Notes under the pieces: generated by a model | Databases searched by the model: none | What the model was told of the DNA's origin: nothing | Seen by the model: the letters and a program-made list of their open reading frames with translations, nothing else | Made by a program: the position numbers and the translations under genes | Shown: piece after piece, positions 59,996 through 64,000 of the stretch | How positions within the stretch are numbered: position 1 is the stretch's first letter | Layout: each line of letters starts with the position of its first letter | NCBI GenBank assembly: GCA_001972305.1 | Contig: BDDD01001390.1 | Span: forward strand, 1 to 64,000 | Length of the DNA stretch: 64,000 bases | Source of the DNA: Cephalotus follicularis | Lineage: Eukaryota; Streptophyta; Magnoliopsida; Oxalidales; Cephalotaceae | Reading direction: 5' to 3'

Positions 59996-60325
59996 AGACG
60001 TTGATATCTATTAAAAGGCATCGATATCTTTGTCCATCAACGTCGATGTCGAAGTCCTTAGTGTCAGCGCGTTCTACTATTTAAAGACGTCGACGTCCAT
60101 TTTATACGCGTCGACGCTCAAGGTCTGGAACCTTTAAACGTCAGCGTGTTGCTTACGGCGTCGACGCGTTAAGGTAGGAACCTTAGGCGTCGACGTGTAA
60201 TACGTCAAAACCAAGGCAGATAGCCTAAGGGACCGATGTCTTTCCAAATACGTCGATCTGTTTCACATCAGTAACAAAGCAAATAACCCAAAGACGTCGA
60301 TGTTCTTCAAAGGCATGGACGTTTT
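59996..60325. promoter_or_regulatory. TCGA-dyad motif cluster, H right LTR, intron-side
   Basis: gcatcgatatc, acgtcgatgtcg, gacgtcgacgtcc, gcgtcgacgctc, gcgtcgacgcg, gacgtcgatgtt; counterpart of 52563-52915. Confidence 0.6.
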
Positions 60326-61074
60326 TTGAGTAGCAGTCGTCTTCTTCCTCCCGGCATAATAGACAGTAGCCATTACAAACCATATACATGCAAAACAACA
60401 TGTAATCAAGGCAGGAAACTGACATGCAGATACATATCACATATCTAGCATAACATGGCATTAATCCAGTGTGCAAGACAATTCAGCAATCATGTAATTT
60501 ATACACCAAAACCATAGTCCATGCATGAACATTAATCTCAAGATTACAGTTATGGCTTCCCCTACCTTTTTGTTCCACGTTAGGAACTGGAAAGTCCACC
60601 TCTTTGCGTTCCAAACCGGTCACAACAACCCCTCCAGGTCCGTTCCGTTGCTGCAAGCCACCAGCCCCAAGTTCCAAGCTCCAACCAAGTTCAACAATGG
60701 TGGTTTGGGTTTTCTCTCCTTACAGTTTCTTTTGTGTTTTCCTTTCTCCTATTTTTTCTCTTCGTCCGTTTTGGGCAGAGAAGGGAGTTTTTATGTAGAT
60801 TGAAGTTGTTCCTCTCTGCATCCATGCAAATATTCCCTCTTTCTTCATACCTCTACCACACCTGGTTGCATGGCGCACCAGGTGTCTCCTCTTAGCTGCC
60901 AAGGCCATTACATGATCTCACATGCCTTCCCACTTCTGTCATTTCAGTTCTAGCAGTGTAGGGCACGATAATGAATGCTCAACACATCACAATCTGCATG
61001 TTAAGATGCCTGGATAATGCCCCCTTGCACGTTAATTTTTCAGCAGAATAGCGTGCCTTACATTCGCTGTTTAC

Positions 61075-61235
61075 GCATCGACGTCTTTTAAAAGATGTCG
61101 ACGTCTTTCCCCTTTTTACACAAGGGCGTTGATGTCCTCGCCTGCATCGACGTGCATGTGCATGCAGTTACGTGCGCCCCTTTGCTTCAAGGACGTCGAT
61201 ATGTTCCGAAAGGCGTCGACACGGTTTCCCCAAAA
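61075..61235. promoter_or_regulatory. TCGA-dyad motif cluster, H right LTR, start-side
   Basis: gcatcgacgtc, gatgtcgacgtc, gcatcgacgtgc, gacgtcgatatg and gcgtcgacacg; counterpart of 53655-53815. Confidence 0.6.
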
Positions 61236-61411
61236 CAGCGTCGTTTTAGCCTTTTAACATTCCTTTAACATTTTTACTCTAAAATTTAACATTATTAGAG
61301 TTTGGAAAACATCATCAAAGCCTTGGAAATCCATCACTTTATTAATTCCACAATAAAAACACATTACATTGTGAAATTACTACATCGGAAAATCTTGGGC
61401 ATTACAGCTCT

Positions 61412-61934
61412 ATAATGTATAGAGACGGTTATGCTTTGATCTCCACCTTACCCAGTTCCTGTGCAGGCTGGCAATCGGGTGGTCTTTGGGTATGATCAAA
61501 TCCATACGAATATACGAGAGTTCGTAATAAGGGACTGTCACACCTGAGCTAAGGTGATCGGCCCTATTATGGTCTGATTGTACTTTGGACTTATGAAATC
61601 CTTGGCCAAGGTTGAGGTGGATTGGAAATTAGATTTCTGAAAAGTCTGCCAAAGGTCCTAGCAATAATCAGATATTTTAGGTATTAAGGTATTATCTAGG
61701 GTGCACACATATTTTTACCCCAGACCTCAATCGGGGTCATGTATGACAAGGGATTATAGTACACGCGAACCGATGACTTAGAAAGTCTTGCGTTACGAAA
61801 GTGTGCAATAAATTATGGAAAATTAATTAGAGTAATTTTGCATTTGGATAATATTGGATATTATTCTGAGAGCATTTGGAATGGCTTAACCGAACCCTAG
61901 GGGTATTTCGCTAATTTATGAACACCACTGATAT
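61412..61934 (+). repeat. N 3' LTR, second piece
   Basis: Resumes after H and matches 7000-7520. Cut at 61934 by LTR O; gatat (61930-61934) is the probable target of O. Confidence 0.9.
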
Positions 61935-62088
61935 TGTAACGCCGAAATTTTTGCACGTTGTAATATTTGAATTTCAAATGTAATCTTGTTATTAAATTAA
62001 TGATAAAGATAAATTTCCTGGCTAATTTTTTTATTCTCAAATCAAATCAAAACACTTAGAAGTATGATTGTTGAAATATGGACGGGGA

Positions 62089-62235
62089 CAGTCGACTGGT
62101 GCAATAGACCAGCCGACTGGTGGACCGTTTAATGGAACAGTCGACTAGTGGGACGAACCAGCCGACTAGAGGGTTGTCGAGCCACCTGTCAACCCCAGCC
62201 AAGAGGATAACTGACTGTCGGGGAAGAACAGTCGA
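62089..62235. promoter_or_regulatory. TCGA-dyad motif cluster, LTR O, start-side
   Basis: Perfect cagtcgactg at 62089-62098, alternating with cagccgactgg, cagtcgactag, cagccgactag and cagtcgattgg; 155-300 bp after the LTR start. Confidence 0.62.
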
Positions 62236-63069
62236 TTGGTTTATGCTCTATTTTATTTGCATGTGACAAAATCACATGCAACGACTAACAACGAGGAAGG
62301 GTGTGCCATCTGTACATCATGCGGTCAATGCTGAGGGAAGAGTGAACACCTATGCGCCATGCAGGTCATGGGACAGCAAGAATCAGCCTTGTGTGTGTGT
62401 GCATACAGATATGAGAGGAGTATGGCATTTAGTGCCATGAGAAACGGGTTGGAAAAAAGAGGGAGAGAACCACCTGCATAAAACGCTCTCCTCTTCACCT
62501 CTCTCGCCCAGTGCATACAAGTAAAGAAAACCAGTGAGAATTACAGAGAAAAACAGTGAGGAATCGTGAGAGAAAGAGAGAGATATTATCAAATTTTTGA
62601 ACCAAGAGGAGTTTGGATGTGACGGGTTGGAGCTACTGGATTTGGAGTTGAAGCATCTGGGGAGCTCAAAACATCACTGTTAGAACACAAAGAGGTGGAG
62701 TTACAGATTCCTAGCTTGGAATCAAAAGGTAGGGGAAGTTATGTTTGTATTTTGAGCTCAAGATTACTAAATGTTATATGATTGGTTGCCTGCTTGTATG
62801 AGCTATGATGTTCAGTTGAAATGCCATGGTTACTACTGGTTTTTTTGCATGCCATGCTTACTGTTGAGAATCATTTGAGTTCATGTACATGCACGTTGTG
62901 TTTTATCTTGGTATTGAATTGCTGGATAAAATGCATGCTTACTGTTGTGTTCTATGAACCCTTTGAGACTAGTTGATGATATTTTGCTTCGAGAATATAT
63001 ATATATGGATTGTTACGATGATCCGTTAGGGTAATATATATTGGATTGCATGTAACTGGTTTCCCAGAA

Positions 63070-63232
63070 CAGTCGACTGTCGAAGGAAGATAGCCGACTG
63101 CTCAACCAAAATAGTTGACTGTTGAAGGATAACAGCTGACTGCCTAATGAAAAAGTCGACTGGTAGAAGGAACCAGCCGACTACTCATGTACTGATTTCT
63201 CAGAACAGTCGACTGGTAAAGAATCCAGCCGA
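63070..63232. promoter_or_regulatory. TCGA-dyad motif cluster, LTR O, intron-side
   Basis: About nine copies alternating cagtcgactg with tagccgactg or cagccgactg, starting with a perfect dyad at 63070-63079; 340-500 bp past the donor-like box. Confidence 0.62.
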
Positions 63233-64000
63233 CTGCCAAGCTGCTGTTTGGTTCTCTCTTGCTTGAAATGATGCATGATGATCCCGACTCCGTTTAGGAT
63301 GCATTAGGACATCTGTATGCATTGCATATGTACTATTTACTGCTTGTTGATTGACTGATTATAACTCTTTATGATTTCTAGATTGTAAGGTTAATTTAGA
63401 AATGCATATGGGAAACTGAAAATGACTATTTTGAATACAAAATAGATATTTGATAATAATACATTTTTGAACAACTGGGAAAGTGATTTCCACCCACCGA
63501 ACCGTTTAAAAAGTATTTTTCACCACTGAAAATACATATTTCAAATGTTTATGACTTTCAAAAATTGTTTGAAATAAACTGCCTGTTGTTGATCTAACGA
63601 TCATTACCGTATTGTCTACTGCACTGTTTACTGGAATGATTCACTGTTTACTCTGTGAATTTTATGTGTTTGTGCTTGAGCCACTAGTTGCATGGCGGAG
63701 GCTGCCAGCATTGGCTAATGGTAGGGTTGACCAAGGAGCCAAGAGTTGGCTGGGCAACTCACTGTACTGTACTGTTGTCTTGCTTGGTTGCCTAGAGAAG
63801 GGACCGAAGTGGGAGTGTAACGTGGGGCCAAGAGTTGGGGGAGTTAAACATACTGCTTGCTTGTTTGTGGTCCCTTTGTGGACTTACTTTACTGTTTACT
63901 GGTCATGTTCTGACACTACTGTGCCTGTTTGATGTAGCCCTGGCCGGGCTACCACTGTGATGTCGTTGCATACATATATTTTTCATATATGTTTCTACTG

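Larger units (their letters stand above)
51260..61406 (-). mobile_element. Element H: Ty3/gypsy chromovirus-like retrotransposon
   Basis: 10,147 bp with exact target duplication gctct (51255-51259, 61407-61411). Minus strand: 5' LTR 58702-61406, primer-binding complement 58686-58698, gag, protease, RT, RNase H, integrase, chromodomain-like tail, polypurine complement 53992-54004, 3' LTR 51260-53991. All parts are present in order with no insertion, the best preserved layout here. The coding region is still broken, with roughly eight to ten breaks. LTRs about 93-94% alike by eye over 118 bp, so probably a few million years old. Confidence 0.94.
58702..61406 (-). repeat. H 5' LTR (right copy)
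   Basis: 2705 bp; tgtcacaccctatttt..ttgggcattaca. Motif clusters at 59996-60325 and 61075-61235; splice-like signals as in the left copy. Confidence 0.94.
6449..61934 (+). mobile_element. Element N: Ty1/copia retrotransposon, heavily nested
   Basis: Plus-strand copia element. 5' LTR starts TGTTAGATAGGATGACCC at 6449 and ends at 44048 in three pieces (6449-7589, 40287-41054, 43735-44048), together about 2.2 kb. Then come the primer-binding site, a long leader, gag, protease, integrase, RT, RNase H, a polypurine tract, and the 3' LTR from 50711 in two pieces (50711-51259 and 61412-61934), which is cut by LTR O. Left target-site copy is probably ccgag (6444-6448). The copia order of integrase before RT is clear. 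The coding region is broken, with roughly ten or more breaks, besides five inserted elements (A, J2, a TIR element, H, O). Confidence 0.9.
61935..64000 (+). mobile_element. LTR O (related to H, L and J families), runs off the edge
   Basis: Starts tgtaacgccgaaatttttgc, the sense start of the same LTR group as H. The stretch 63690-63840 is the reverse complement of the H LTR at 51950-52100 in outline. It has the atcaaaaggtaggggaag box (AAAAG|GTAGGGG, GT at 62729-62730), with cagtcgactg-type clusters rather than the H gacatcgatgtc type. Whether it is a solo LTR or part of a longer element lies outside the window. Confidence 0.82.

Noticed and set aside
1-64000. Host protein-coding gene hidden among the repeats
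   Set aside because: Every stretch above a few hundred bp is assigned to a transposon part, an LTR or a tandem repeat by continuity or by a second copy in the window; nothing outside these has protein-like character.

Overview
The window is a block of nested transposable elements from a flowering-plant nuclear genome. The evidence is long LTRs of 1.1 to 3.4 kb, primer-binding sites matching initiator tRNA-Met, chromovirus-like Ty3/gypsy and Ty1/copia polyproteins, a Sirevirus with repeated polypurine tracts, and a small TIR transposon. I found no host gene, no structural RNA gene and no CRISPR. The species cannot be named from this sequence. Element letters K, L, M, N and so on are my own labels.

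Layout from left to right: K (before 1 to 3631, minus) is a Ty3/gypsy piece with an open pol frame and a partial LTR; it sits in L (3632-5190), an LTR related to that of H. A tandem-repeat stretch (5191-5569) leads to M (5570-6448), a partial LTR. M was entered by N, a copia element that begins at 6449 and spans most of the window (5' LTR in three pieces, internal region 44049-50710, 3' LTR in two pieces to 61934). N's 5' LTR was entered by A (7590-40281, Ty3/gypsy, plus) and by solo LTR J2 (41055-43729). N's RNase H region holds a 959-bp TIR element (49328-50286). N's 3' LTR holds H (51260-61406, Ty3/gypsy, minus) and LTR O (61935 to beyond the edge). A in turn holds B (10145-28099), solo LTR G (29137-31931) and solo LTR F (34585-37201). 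B is a short non-autonomous minus-strand element whose right LTR contains the Sirevirus D (16493-25198), and D holds solo LTR E (20060-22357). The chain M<N<A<B<D<E is six layers deep, and nearly every junction is confirmed by target-site duplications: tatta, aatac, ggcag, gtcat, gtgtc, agttc and gctct are exact, while gatgt/gatat is near-exact.

The strongest unexplained signal is in the LTRs. Nearly every LTR family here, copia and gypsy, carries clusters of short dyad-symmetric motifs centred on TCGA. The arms differ by family (aagcgtcgacgctt, agacatcgatgtct, cagtcgactg) but the symmetry is kept. In many LTRs one cluster lies about 100-400 bp after the sense start of the LTR, and in several families a second lies about 130-700 bp past a conserved 5' splice-site-like box (AG|GTAGGGG or AG|GTAAGG). 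Several LTRs also have a matching branch-point, pyrimidine and AG acceptor nearer their sense end, which suggests an intron contained within the LTR itself. Two more clusters sit inside elements: in the leader of N, and just upstream of the extra 3' gene of the Sirevirus. The coding parts are fossils with many breaks, except that the visible K pol frame is open. Ages are judged only from by-eye LTR comparison over short stretches: D about 3%, A about 5%, B and H about 6-7% divergent.
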